Source: Nitrospira sp.
GTDB lineage: Bacteria; Nitrospirota; Nitrospiria; Nitrospirales; Nitrospiraceae
Reading direction: 5' to 3'
Assembly: GCA_020697375.1 (NCBI GenBank)
Contig: JAJFBJ010000113.1
Location: 1 to 10,108 of the forward strand
Length of the DNA stretch: 10,108 bases
Below the pieces are notes generated by a model. That model searched no databases, was not told where the DNA came from, and was given only the letters and a program-made list of their open reading frames with translations. The translations under genes were made by a program, and so were the position numbers. Below, piece after piece: positions 1 through 6,785 of this stretch (position 1 is the first letter of the stretch; each line of letters begins with the position of its first letter).

Positions 1-15
1 CGTCCTCGACTTGCC

Positions 16-44
16 TTGACACCCCTACAGCTGTTTCCTATAGT
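16..44 (+). promoter_or_regulatory. Sigma-70-type promoter of the LpoA-like gene
   Basis: A perfect -35 hexamer TTGACA (16-21) is followed after 17 bases by TATAGT (39-44), which matches the -10 consensus at five of six positions. Transcription would begin near base 51, giving a leader of about 35 bases before the ATG at 86. A run of seven T (47-53) follows immediately. This is the clearest promoter in the window and suggests constitutive housekeeping expression. Confidence 0.75.
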
Positions 45-55
45 AGTTTTTTTAC

Positions 56-71
56 GGCGAGAGCCTTCGCC
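56..71 (+). other. Small stem-loop in the leader of the LpoA-like gene
   Basis: GGCGA (56-60) and TCGCC (67-71) form a 5-bp stem with a 6-base loop. It ends 6 bases before the AGGAG Shine-Dalgarno sequence (78-82). It could stabilise the short leader or modulate ribosome access. There is no U-tract after it, so it is not a terminator. The stem is short and could be chance. Confidence 0.3.
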
Positions 72-85
72 ATGCACAGGAGTCA

Positions 86-2080
86 ATGGTTCTTCGATCA
101 GTATCCCGCCCCCCTTATCTGCGCGTTTGCAGCGTCTCCTTCACGGTGGCGTTCCTCGCCGGCCTGATCTCGTTCAGCGAGGCAGCCCCGACAGCCAAGA
201 CACCTGCCTCGCCCCGCACAAAGGAATCGAAATCAACAACCGGCGCCGGCCAGTCTATCCTGGATCAGGCCAAACGCCTAATCGACTCGGAACAGCCCGA
301 ATCCGCGGCAGTCATGCTGCGGCGATTCATTGAAAGCAGTCCCGCTCCCGATCTCCTCGATGATGCGTATCTTCTGATGGCTGCCGCGATGTTCGGCATG
401 AAGGAGCACCCTGAAACCATTCGCTACGTGAAACAGCTGCTCGGTGAATTTCCAACCTCGGAGCTGGTCGATCGAGCAAAACTCCTGCTCGCCAAGACCC
501 ATGCCCGCGCCGGCAATCTCGACCTGGCATTGCCGCTCCTTTCCGAAATCCGCAGCCTGTCGACCGATCCAAGCACCAAACGGGATGCGTTGCGGCTCAT
601 GGGCGAATTCCAGGCACAGAAGAAGGATTTCCTCCGGGCCATTCAGGCCTGGCTCGAGGAGATCCCCCTGGATGCAGAAGAACAGGCGGGCGAAGCCGAA
701 GGACACATTCGAGAACTGGTCAACGAAACGCTCGACGTCCCGGCCCTCGTGCGGGTACGCGATGCATATCCCAAGACATTTCCGGGCGATGTGGCGTCCA
801 TCAAGCTCATCGAACTCCGGCACGCAGCCGGAGAAGACCATCTGGTCGAGCGGGACATCCGGCTGTTCTTAAGACGCTTCCCGAGCCATCCCTACGCGAC
901 GAAAGCCGCCGATCTACAGACAGTCGTGCGCACGAAATTCAAATCGCACCCCTATTCGATTGCCGCCATCTTTCCCATGTCCGGCAAACTGGCTGCCTTC
1001 GGAACCGAGGTGCTCAACGGAATTCAAATCGCATTGGAACGGTCGAGAGACGGCGCTGATGCCCCGTCAATCGGCTTGATCGTCAAAGATACGGAAAACG
1101 ATCGCGCCGCCTTCCTCGACGAGCTTTCCGATGTGCTGACGGACGATCACCCCCTCGCTGTCATCGGCCCGCTGCTGTCGAAAAATCTCCCCGTCATGGC
1201 CGAGATGGCCGAGCGGACGCGCATTCCCCTGATTACCCCCAGCGCGACCGCGACGAATCTTCGGCGGCTCGGCAATTATGTCTTCAGCACGGCACTCACT
1301 TACGGGCAGCAAGCCAAGCGCGTAGCAGATTATGCCATCCACGATCAGCACTACAAACGATTGGCGATTCTCTATCCCGATACAGTCTACGGGCGGGAGC
1401 TGGCGCGCCTGTTCGAGCAGGAAATCCGGCAGCAAGACGGAGAAATCATCGCAAGCGAGGCCTATAAGGAGGGCGATGCGGACTTTCGCGCGATGATCGC
1501 CAGACTCAAGGCGGAAGACCTGAAGAAATATGGTCTGGAAGTGCCGATTGAGAATGCCCCTGAGAAATCGGCGTCCAGGCAGAGCGGCAAGAAGAACAAG
1601 CGCATTCTCTATTCTCCCGGCTTCGACGCTGTCTTCATCCCCGGACGTTCGATCGACGTGGGATTGCTGGCGACCCAGCTTGCTTTTCACGACGTCACCG
1701 TTCCGTTGCTCGGCGCCAACGGATGGAATTCACCCGACTTCGCGCGTGTAGCCGACCGCAGCACCGAGGGCGGCGTCTTTGTCGATGGATTCTTTGCCGA
1801 CGCCAACAATCCGGCCGTCCAGGATTTCGTTGAACGGTATCGCAAGCGCTTCCACAGCACTCCATCACTGTTTGCAGCCCAAGGTTACGATGCGGCACGG
1901 TTGGCCGTGGAAGCGATCAGAAGCGGAGCCACCACGGGAGAAGCCATCCGCGATTATTTGATGATGCAGCATGATCTCCCCGCATTGAGCGGCCCGAGCG
2001 GGTTCAGCGCCGAGGGCACCCTCAATCGCCGGGTCTTTCTCATTCAGGTCAGGCAAGGCAAGTTTGTTCCAGTGGATTGA
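86..2080 (+). CDS. LpoA-like penicillin-binding protein activator (TPR plus periplasmic-binding domain)
   Basis: Exported 664-residue protein. Residues 1-34 form a signal peptide with a hydrophobic core around 18-30 and likely cleavage in the SEA/AP region. Residues about 48-285 are helical and TPR-like, with alternating pairs such as the stretch around 'LPLLSEI' and 'QAWLEEI'. From about residue 290 ('AAIFPMSGKLAAFG') to the end is a type I periplasmic-binding fold, with the typical segments 'VIGPLLSKN', 'PLITPSAT', 'LYPDTVYGREL' and 'QGYDAARL'. The order and length match E. coli LpoA (about 680 residues), the activator of the PBP1A peptidoglycan synthase. Unlike LpoA it has no lipobox. A lysine-rich insert lies near residues 490-506. 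AGGAG stands only 3 bases before the ATG, which is tight. A branched-chain amino acid transporter binding protein is the alternative, but no permease genes are adjacent and the TPR half argues against it. Confidence 0.8.
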   Translation: MVLRSVSRPPYLRVCSVSFTVAFLAGLISFSEAAPTAKTPASPRTKESKSTTGAGQSILDQAKRLIDSEQPESAAVMLRRFIESSPAPDLLDDAYLLMAAAMFGMKEHPETIRYVKQLLGEFPTSELVDRAKLLLAKTHARAGNLDLALPLLSEIRSLSTDPSTKRDALRLMGEFQAQKKDFLRAIQAWLEEIPLDAEEQAGEAEGHIRELVNETLDVPALVRVRDAYPKTFPGDVASIKLIELRHAAGEDHLVERDIRLFLRRFPSHPYATKAADLQTVVRTKFKSHPYSIAAIFPMSGKLAAFGTEVLNGIQIALERSRDGADAPSIGLIVKDTENDRAAFLDELSDVLTDDHPLAVIGPLLSKNLPVMAEMAERTRIPLITPSATATNLRRLGNYVFSTALTYGQQAKRVADYAIHDQHYKRLAILYPDTVYGRELARLFEQEIRQQDGEIIASEAYKEGDADFRAMIARLKAEDLKKYGLEVPIENAPEKSASRQSGKKNKRILYSPGFDAVFIPGRSIDVGLLATQLAFHDVTVPLLGANGWNSPDFARVADRSTEGGVFVDGFFADANNPAVQDFVERYRKRFHSTPSLFAAQGYDAARLAVEAIRSGATTGEAIRDYLMMQHDLPALSGPSGFSAEGTLNRRVFLIQVRQGKFVPVD

Positions 2081-2140
2081 CTGTGATGACTGGGTGGAAA
2101 GAAAATCGATTCACTGAAATTTAGGCGATAGTGCCCCCCA

Positions 2141-2264
2141 CAGGATGCTCAAAGGGCCGTCCGGCAAGGCCGCAGTGAGTGAAGGGCCGAGGCGTACCGT
2201 CTGGGGTACGGTTAAAGGTCTGAGCGAGGCGGGAACGCCGCTGACGGACTTTTTCAGCATCCTG
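2141..2264. repeat. 124-bp intergenic inverted-repeat element (MITE/REP-like)
   Basis: The ends are perfect 9-bp inverted copies, CAGGATGCT (2141-2149) and AGCATCCTG (2256-2264). Imperfect pairing continues inward (AAA against TTT, then CGTC against GACG). The centre is a second inverted repeat, GTACC against GGTAC, around 2195-2212. No target-site duplication is visible at the borders. It fills most of the gap between the LpoA-like gene and trpS and ends 9 bases before the trpS Shine-Dalgarno sequence, so it is probably transcribed as part of the trpS leader and would fold into a long hairpin. I recall similar elements scattered in Nitrospira genomes, but could not search. It has no transposase and would have to be moved in trans, if it is mobile at all. 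Confidence 0.7.
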
Positions 2265-2273
2265 CGAGGAGAC

Positions 2274-2278
2274 AGGAG
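2274..2278 (+). promoter_or_regulatory. Shine-Dalgarno sequence that fixes the trpS start
   Basis: AGGAG lies 7 bases before the ATG at 2286. An upstream in-frame ATG at 2145 lies inside the repeat element and has no comparable site, so 2286 is the start. Confidence 0.85.
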
Positions 2279-2285
2279 TGGTCGC

Positions 2286-3275
2286 ATGAAGACGGGCCAG
2301 AAGAGGGTACTCAGCGGGATGCAGCCAAGCGGCTTGCTCCATCTTGGTAACTGGTTGGGTGCGTTGGATAACTGGAAGGAATTGCAGGAGCAATACGACT
2401 GCTTTTTTTTCGTCGCCGATTGGCATGCGCTCTCGACGAACTATGCCGATACCAGCCGTATTCGTGAATACGTGCGGGAATTGCTCATCGATTGGCTTGC
2501 GGCCGGCATCGACCCGAAGCGCGCCACTGTCTTCGTCCAGTCACACGTGCCGGACCATGCCATACTGCATTTGCTGTTTTCCATGATCATTCCGGTGTCC
2601 TGGCTGGAACGCAATCCGACCTACAAGGAAAAACAGGAAGAGATCAAAGAACGCGACCTGAGCACCTATGGTTTTCTCGGTTACCCGGTGCTACAGGCTG
2701 CGGATATCCTCCTTTACAAACCTGATTTCGTCCCGGTCGGGAAAGACCAACTGCCTCACCTGGAATTGACCAGGGAACTCGCGCGGCGCTTCAACAGCCT
2801 CTATCGCCCGGTGTTCCCGGAGCCGCAGGAACATCTCACTCAGTTTCCGAAAGTTCTGGGTACCGACGGACGAAAAATGAGCAAGAGCTACGGGAATGCC
2901 ATCAACCTTTCCGATACAGAGCAGGTGGTCAGGCAAAAGCTGAAGACCATGGTTACGGATCCGGCCCGCGTGCGTCGTCACGATCCCGGCAATCCGGACG
3001 TCTGCCCTGTCTATGACTTTCACAAGATTTTCTCTCCGCTGCCGGTGATCGAGCAGGTGAATCAGGACTGCCGCACGGCCGCAATCGGCTGTATCGATTG
3101 TAAAAAACTGGTGGCGGACCGGATCGTCGGGCGCCTCACGCCCATATGGGAAGCCCGCGCCTCGCTGACTCAGAATCCGGCGCAGCTCAATGACATTGTC
3201 GAGGACGGCCGGCGTCGAGCCGCGGCCGTTACCTCTCGCACCATGGATGAGGTACGGGATGCCATGAAGATCTAG
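2286..3275 (+). CDS. trpS: Tryptophan--tRNA ligase
   Basis: Class Ic aminoacyl-tRNA synthetase that charges tRNA-Trp in the cytoplasm using ATP. The product is 329 residues, the usual bacterial length. The HIGH-type signature is 'PSGLLHLGN' (residues 14-22), 'ADWHALS' follows in the Rossmann fold, and the KMSKS loop is present intact at residues 197-201. The C-terminal half has 'CRTAAIGCIDCKK', a cysteine arrangement common in this family. An open frame continues upstream for 47 codons, but that extension is encoded by the inverted repeat, resembles no TrpS N-terminus and should not be annotated. No T-box leader is visible. I found no convincing promoter between the previous gene and the repeat, so transcription may come from read-through or from a weak start near 2100-2140. 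Confidence 0.97.
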   Translation: MKTGQKRVLSGMQPSGLLHLGNWLGALDNWKELQEQYDCFFFVADWHALSTNYADTSRIREYVRELLIDWLAAGIDPKRATVFVQSHVPDHAILHLLFSMIIPVSWLERNPTYKEKQEEIKERDLSTYGFLGYPVLQAADILLYKPDFVPVGKDQLPHLELTRELARRFNSLYRPVFPEPQEHLTQFPKVLGTDGRKMSKSYGNAINLSDTEQVVRQKLKTMVTDPARVRRHDPGNPDVCPVYDFHKIFSPLPVIEQVNQDCRTAAIGCIDCKKLVADRIVGRLTPIWEARASLTQNPAQLNDIVEDGRRRAAAVTSRTMDEVRDAMKI

Positions 3276-3460
3276 CCGCGTCCACCAGTCCCGTCCTTTA
3301 TGCTCTCCGCTGCCGGTTTGAATCTGTTCGGTTTTCGGCGCATTCCCACTTCAGACATTGTCGGCATCACCGGTATCCCCTGATGATCGCGATGGGAACA
3401 ATAGGCGGCGGCAAGGCCTATGAATCAGGCCACAGAACCAAGGCAATGGAACGGAGGAAA
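3276..3460. other. Convergent intergenic spacer between trpS and the PilZ gene
   Basis: This 185-base spacer separates two converging genes. The only structure seen is a weak inverted repeat GGCCT/AGGCC at 3415-3431 with a 7-base loop and no T-run on either side. No strong rho-independent terminator is visible for either gene. A 31-codon leftward ORF (3367-3272) has a passable Shine-Dalgarno sequence but no other support. Confidence 0.5.
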
Positions 3461-3784
3461 TCAGGCCGGTGTGGCAAGCTTGCGCCATACGTCGGTGAGG
3501 CGGCGCTGAACCGGAGTACGGATCTTCGTGAAGGACAAGCCGAACGCACCAGACCCGCACCAGCATACCGTTGCGCCGTCGATCAGAATGGGGTTGGCGT
3601 CGTCGCCCGGGAAAATGCACAGTTCGACTTCTGTTCCGGCCAAAAGGGCGACGGAACTGAGTATCCGGCAGCCGCCGGGAGACAGGTCGGTAAGGTCGCC
3701 GTCGCCCGCCAGCATCTTGCCTTTCATGGAGAAATGGCTGCGAAACTGAACGCGGACCCGTTCATGTTTCCGTTTATTCATCAT
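3461..3784 (-). CDS. Small PilZ-domain protein, probable c-di-GMP receptor
   Basis: A 107-residue single-domain cytoplasmic protein. Both hallmarks of a ligand-competent PilZ domain are present: the RxxxR motif at residues 5-9 (R5, R9) and DxSxxG at 33-38 ('DLSPGG'). Beta-strand patterns such as 'VELCIFPG' and 'FGLSF' follow, and the domain fills the protein. By family knowledge, such proteins bind cyclic di-GMP and act on a partner in motility, exopolysaccharide or envelope control. No partner is obvious nearby. The start is chosen at a tandem ATG (3784) so that the RxxxR motif sits at the N-terminus. The longer frame to 3835 adds 17 residues with no ribosome binding site. The only upstream Shine-Dalgarno candidate is AGGAA about 11 bases away, so the start is less certain than the function. 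Confidence 0.88.
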   Translation of the reverse strand: MMNKRKHERVRVQFRSHFSMKGKMLAGDGDLTDLSPGGCRILSSVALLAGTEVELCIFPGDDANPILIDGATVCWCGSGAFGLSFTKIRTPVQRRLTDVWRKLATPA

Positions 3785-3830
3785 CGATTTTGATATTCCT
3801 AGTGGCCGATACCTACGCAGCGCCAAGGAA

Positions 3831-3857
3831 TTCATACCATAGGACAGAACCCCTCAA
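3831..3857 (-). promoter_or_regulatory. Possible extended -10 promoter of the PilZ gene
   Basis: Read leftward, TTGAGG (3857-3852) precedes TATGAA (3836-3831) with a 15-base spacer. A TGG directly upstream of the -10 gives the extended -10 form TGnTATGAA. The start point would be near 3825, with a leader of about 40 bases. The spacer is short, so support is moderate to weak. Confidence 0.3.
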
Positions 3858-3884
3858 AACGCCAGCACTCGCTGCTTACCGGCG
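3856..3884 (-). terminator. Weak candidate terminator after the DUF151 gene
   Basis: On the minus strand CCGCCGG-type sequence at 3884-3879 pairs with CTGGCG at 3865-3860 (six pairs including one G-T wobble, 13-base loop), followed by four T (3859-3856). It lies about 45 bases beyond the DUF151 stop codon. The long loop and short T-run make it marginal. Confidence 0.3.
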
Positions 3885-3929
3885 AGCGAGCCCCGGCGGA
3901 CAAGCACCTCGCGGCTTGCGACAGACGGC

Positions 3930-4442
3930 CTACAGGATTTGCGGTTTCGATTCGGGAACCGGTCTACCGGCCGAGTCCAACAGATCCCTGGCGATGAGAA
4001 TGGGCGCCTTAAAATGAATGGCCAGAGCGATGGAGTCTGAGGAACGGCTGTCGAAAATTCTTTCCTGGCCCTGAAATGCCACCGTCAGACTTCCATAGTA
4101 CGTGCCTGCCCTGAGCGTGATGACCGTCCTGACCACACGGCCACCGAACGACTCGAGGATCGTATGCATCAGATCATGCGAAAGCGGGCGGGCCAATTTT
4201 TCACCGGTCAATGCGCCCTGAATCGATCCGGCGACCGTATGGTCGACAAAGATAGGTAGGGTCTTACCTTCCGCTGAAAGCAACAGCACCGGACCATGGT
4301 CGGAGAGCCGGACATGCACATCGCTGATCGTCACCTGAGATGAGACATCTGCCTCGCCGGCACGGCCTCCTGGTTCGAAGGCTGACAGCGCCGGCACGAG
4401 TGAAAGGAGCGGAAGCAATAACCACCACCTTGTCGCCCTCAT
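3930..4442 (-). CDS. Exported bifunctional-nuclease (BFN/DUF151) domain protein
   Basis: A 170-residue protein that begins with a signal peptide (two arginine-containing residues, then hydrophobic 'WWLLLPLLSLVPALS', cleavage near residue 20). The rest is one BFN/DUF151 domain: 'LPIFVD' (62-67), 'RPLSHDL' (85-91), 'TYYGSL' (114-119) and the family signature 'DSRSSDSIALAI' (131-142). The domain was named for nuclease activity in a plant member. In bacteria its role is poorly defined, and most copies are cytoplasmic, so the export signal is unusual. The start is supported by AGGAGG 5 bases before the ATG. A longer open frame to 4577 has no ribosome binding site and would bury the signal peptide. 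It lies 135 bases downstream of the hydrolase gene and 145 bases upstream of the PilZ gene, in the same direction. Confidence 0.88.
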   Translation of the reverse strand: MRATRWWLLLPLLSLVPALSAFEPGGRAGEADVSSQVTISDVHVRLSDHGPVLLLSAEGKTLPIFVDHTVAGSIQGALTGEKLARPLSHDLMHTILESFGGRVVRTVITLRAGTYYGSLTVAFQGQERIFDSRSSDSIALAIHFKAPILIARDLLDSAGRPVPESKPQIL

Positions 4443-4475
4443 GGTTCCCTCCTGTGTTTGGCATCGAGACCTGGC

Positions 4476-4520
4476 AGGATGCTGAAATGTGCTCATGTGG
4501 TACCACAGGCGCAGAGCATC
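4476..4520. repeat. Short nested palindrome upstream of the DUF151 gene
   Basis: A perfect 12-bp palindrome TGTGGTACCACA (4496-4507) is flanked by GGATGCT on the left (4477-4483) and AGCATC on the right (4515-4520), which are inverted copies. The left side shares a 14-base exact match, GCAGGATGCTGAAA, with the right end of the element at 2141-2264 read on the opposite strand. Both have GTAC at the centre. It may be an internally deleted relative of that element or an operator for the DUF151 gene, whose ATG is about 35 bases further on. Confidence 0.45.
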
Positions 4521-4577
4521 GGAGTCCTCGCGTGCCACCATCGTTATTCCAAAGCCCGCTCGCTTCAGGCCGACCAA

Positions 4578-5207
4578 CTACGTTCGCACAAAGGAATTCG
4601 TCACTCGCTCCCTTCCGATCTCTGTGTCGGCCCCGTGCCCGGTGACCACGGCGGTCTGTTCATCGAGCGTATACAAACGCTCGCGGATGGATTGCTCAAT
4701 GGCGTCAAAATCGCCGCCCCATAAATCTGTACGACCGATTCCTCCGCGAAACAGCGTATCCCCGGACAGTAGCAGCTTTTCCGAGGGAAAATGAAAACAC
4801 ATGGATCCCGGAGTGTGGCCCGGCGTGTGCAATGCGATTCCTTCCAATTCCCCGATCATCAATGGCTCTTTATCGGCGAGCCAATAATCCGGCGGTGGCG
4901 CCGGCACGTACGGCACTCCGAACATGCGGCATTGCGTCTCCAGAATTTCCCAGAGAGGACGATCCTCAGGGTGCAGACAGAGCGCCGCACCGGTCGCCTG
5001 CTTCATCGCCCCCGATGCGAGAAAATGGTCGAAATGCGCATGGGTGTGGAGGATGCGGAACACTCTCAGACCCAGCGTGCGCACCTCATGCAGAATCCGC
5101 TCAGGTGCACCGCCGGGGTCGACCACAATCGCCTGCTTAGTGGCTGGATCCCCGATGATCGAGCAGTTACAGCCAAGTGGAGGGACTGAAAAAGTTTTGC
5201 GAATCAT
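4578..5207 (-). CDS. Metallo-beta-lactamase-fold hydrolase, glyoxalase II-like
   Basis: A 209-residue cytoplasmic protein with no signal peptide. The dinuclear metal site is complete: HxHxDH at residues 56-61 (H56, H58, D60, H61), H131 in 'GHTPGS', D150 in 'SGDTLF' and H191 in 'GHG'. This set is typical of the glyoxalase II-like branch (the YcbL type of about 210 residues), which hydrolyses thioesters such as S-lactoylglutathione or related small substrates. The long C-terminal substrate-binding domain of classical GloB is absent, so the true substrate is open. The gene starts 53 bases after the preceding leftward gene and probably shares its transcript. The Shine-Dalgarno sequence is weak (GAGA about 8 bases before the ATG). 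Confidence 0.92.
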   Translation of the reverse strand: MIRKTFSVPPLGCNCSIIGDPATKQAIVVDPGGAPERILHEVRTLGLRVFRILHTHAHFDHFLASGAMKQATGAALCLHPEDRPLWEILETQCRMFGVPYVPAPPPDYWLADKEPLMIGELEGIALHTPGHTPGSMCFHFPSEKLLLSGDTLFRGGIGRTDLWGGDFDAIEQSIRERLYTLDEQTAVVTGHGADTEIGRERVTNSFVRT

Positions 5208-5260
5208 GCACGTTTTCTCAAATCGAATGAAAAATCCCGATGACTATGAAAGACATTGTC

Positions 5261-5920
5261 CTACCGTTCATTTGGTGGACCTCGATCGATTTGCGCCGTC
5301 CAGATAACCTCGGTGTCATATACATCCCAAGCGGCTTGCCGACGCGCGAGCCAGACCAGAAATCCTGCTCCGGTCCCATCGGGACGATAATTGGCCACGT
5401 AGAGCAATGCCTGATCTCCCCGTAGTGAAAGCCCCACGCGGGAGAACGCGAGCCTGTCGATCCTGTCCAGGGTCCCCTCATAATTCTGAACCGGCCAGAT
5501 GGCGGGGACGACCGATAGAGCGGCCTCCGTCTCCGGCACTCCATCGCCCGACACGAACTGATAGCGCACCCCGAAGGCAAACCGGGCATCAAACCGTGAA
5601 GGCCGTTGATTTTTGCCGATGAAATCGCGCACGAGATCCCTCGATAACCGACCATCGAAAAATGCCCGCTCGGCAAATGAAGCCCCTGTCGGCGCCTGCG
5701 GCTCATCGGGATGCAGCCCTGTGGTCGTCATCCGTTCGATGACGACCAACCTCGTGTGAGATGTCAGGAATTTCGCGCCGACCACCAGGTCGTAGAATGG
5801 ATACTCTTCAATCGGAACAGATTCCGGCTGCTCGGCCAGGACGGCGGCGAAAGACAGCGCCAAATGCTGTTGCAACAGCACCACGCTCAGTACGATCCCC
5901 ATCGCACGCCAGGACCACAT
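5261..5920 (-). CDS. Exported protein of unknown function
   Basis: I do not recognise a named family. The 219-residue product has a hydrophobic signal segment at about residues 6-29 ('MGIVLSVVLLQQHLAL') and likely cleavage around 'SFAAVLAEQ'. The mature part of about 190 residues has no cysteine motif, no membrane segments and a mixed alpha/beta pattern. Notable stretches are 'FLTSHTRLVVIERMT', 'FAFGVRYQFVSGDG' and, near the C-terminus, 'DGTGAGFLVWL' followed by 'DTEVIW', which looks like a compact beta-rich domain. The open frame extends 103 codons upstream, but that extension crosses the divergent lipoprotein gene and reads as non-protein-like (cysteine and arginine clusters), so the start at the signal peptide is preferred. 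No Shine-Dalgarno sequence is visible, and a promoter ending 6 bases before the ATG suggests a leaderless start. It is probably co-transcribed with the downstream hydrolase. Confidence 0.75.
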   Translation of the reverse strand: MWSWRAMGIVLSVVLLQQHLALSFAAVLAEQPESVPIEEYPFYDLVVGAKFLTSHTRLVVIERMTTTGLHPDEPQAPTGASFAERAFFDGRLSRDLVRDFIGKNQRPSRFDARFAFGVRYQFVSGDGVPETEAALSVVPAIWPVQNYEGTLDRIDRLAFSRVGLSLRGDQALLYVANYRPDGTGAGFLVWLARRQAAWDVYDTEVIWTAQIDRGPPNER

Positions 5921-5926
5921 GGCAAC

Positions 5927-5956
5927 AGGATAGCCGCTTGCTTCACTGTGGGTCAA
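5927..5956 (-). promoter_or_regulatory. Candidate promoter for the leftward 5920 gene
   Basis: On the minus strand TTGACC (5956-5951) and TATCCT (5932-5927) are separated by 18 bases. The predicted start point coincides with the A of the ATG at 5920, which would give a leaderless transcript and fits the missing ribosome binding site. Confidence 0.45.
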
Positions 5957-6029
5957 ACCATGGCCATTACGAATGAAGATGGACAATAGAGGCCAGACTC
6001 TGGTAATGGTCTGCTGTGTTGTCCAAACT

Positions 6030-6785
6030 ATGATCAAGGCTCCCCAGCGATCGCTTGCACCTCTCTTCAGCCTCGCGGTACTTTCGTGCTGTGCCGGATG
6101 CACACCGGACGAGTCACCCTTTCGACAGGAAAACGAAGGCCTCCGCAAGCAGCTCGCCAAACAGGAGTCGGTCATGAATTCGCTGCAGGACGGCAACAAA
6201 GTCATGCAGCAGCAGATCGATCTGCTCAATCAGGAACTACGGGACGCCAGAAAGCAGACCGATCATGCCCAGGCCGAGGTGAAAACATTACAGGCGGAAG
6301 CCAAGACACTCGGAATGAAACTCGAATCTCAAACGGCCGAATCAAAAAAACTATCCGGTGAAATTCAACGGACCGCCGCGAAGGCGGCCCAGGCCACGGA
6401 CAATATTCGTATTGAAGAGAAGGGCTCGCAGGTGGAGGATCTCCCCCGTCCCCTGGCCCTGGTTGGAAAGGCCGCCGAGGAAGCCCTGGCCCGAAACGGC
6501 TACCGCGTGAAGGTCAGTGTAAAAACGGATCAGAAGGCGGTCTTCATCACCGAACGCAAAATTTCCACACCGGCCTCGCTGGAAATGTCGGGATTCCGCA
6601 ATCAGTATGTGGTATCGCTCCAAGCGTTGCCTTCCAATATCACGCGGTTGAGCGTCAAGGCCGACTTCGAGAAGCTCGTTCAAGGCGGGCGCGTTCTGCC
6701 GGTGAATGCCGAAGAAACGGCTGAAATCGAACGAAGGCTCATCGCTGAGATCGGTAAAACCGTCTCCTCGCCGAGTAAACTGTGA
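6030..6785 (+). CDS. Coiled-coil lipoprotein of unknown function
   Basis: A 251-residue predicted lipoprotein. The signal segment 'LAPLFSLAVLSC' ends in a lipobox-like V-L-S-C20, and C24 ('CAGC') is a second, weaker candidate for the lipidated cysteine. Residues about 30-120 are a long charged coiled coil rich in Q, E, K and L ('QQQIDLLNQEL' and similar). Residues about 140-245 form a globular alpha/beta domain ('GYRVKVSVKTDQKAVFITE', 'NQYVVSLQALP', 'TRLSVKADF') whose general look recalls outer-membrane lipoproteins, but I assign no family. The ATG at 6030 is chosen because it places the hydrophobic segment at the N-terminus. In-frame ATGs at 5973, 5979 and 6006 would add up to 19 residues, and none has a clear Shine-Dalgarno sequence. 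It overlaps the next gene by four bases (GTGA), implying coupled translation and a shared job. Confidence 0.75.
   Translation: MIKAPQRSLAPLFSLAVLSCCAGCTPDESPFRQENEGLRKQLAKQESVMNSLQDGNKVMQQQIDLLNQELRDARKQTDHAQAEVKTLQAEAKTLGMKLESQTAESKKLSGEIQRTAAKAAQATDNIRIEEKGSQVEDLPRPLALVGKAAEEALARNGYRVKVSVKTDQKAVFITERKISTPASLEMSGFRNQYVVSLQALPSNITRLSVKADFEKLVQGGRVLPVNAEETAEIERRLIAEIGKTVSSPSKL

Noticed and set aside
278..841. Long antisense open frames opposite the LpoA-like gene, such as 841-278 and 1690-1067
   Set aside because: They are mirror frames of a well-supported coding sequence in GC-rich DNA, with no ribosome binding sites or recognisable domains.
2100..2132. Promoter for trpS with GATAGT at 2127-2132
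   Set aside because: No acceptable -35 hexamer 16-18 bases upstream.
2145..2285. In-frame N-terminal extension of TrpS by 47 codons
   Set aside because: It is encoded by the inverted repeat, does not resemble TrpS, and the AGGAG site points to the ATG at 2286.
2141..2285. T-box or tryptophan attenuator in front of trpS
   Set aside because: No T-box consensus (AGGGTGGNACCGCG), no leader peptide rich in Trp codons, and no terminator U-tract; the dyad is better explained by the terminal inverted repeats.
3272..3367. 31-codon leftward small ORF with an AGGGGA site 8 bases before its ATG
   Set aside because: Very short, basic, overlapping the end of trpS by a few bases, with no promoter, motif or neighbour to support it.
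4443..4577. Longer DUF151 reading frame starting at 4577
   Set aside because: No ribosome binding site, and it would place about 45 residues before an obvious signal peptide; AGGAGG supports the ATG at 4442.
3461..5920. The leftward four-gene block as a new defence or signalling system
   Set aside because: Spacers of 135 and 145 bases with possible separate signals divide it, and its members are common housekeeping-type families with no shared toxin, sensor or effector logic.
5921..6229. 103-codon upstream extension of the leftward exported protein
   Set aside because: It runs antisense through the lipoprotein gene and has a composition unlike a real protein N-terminus.
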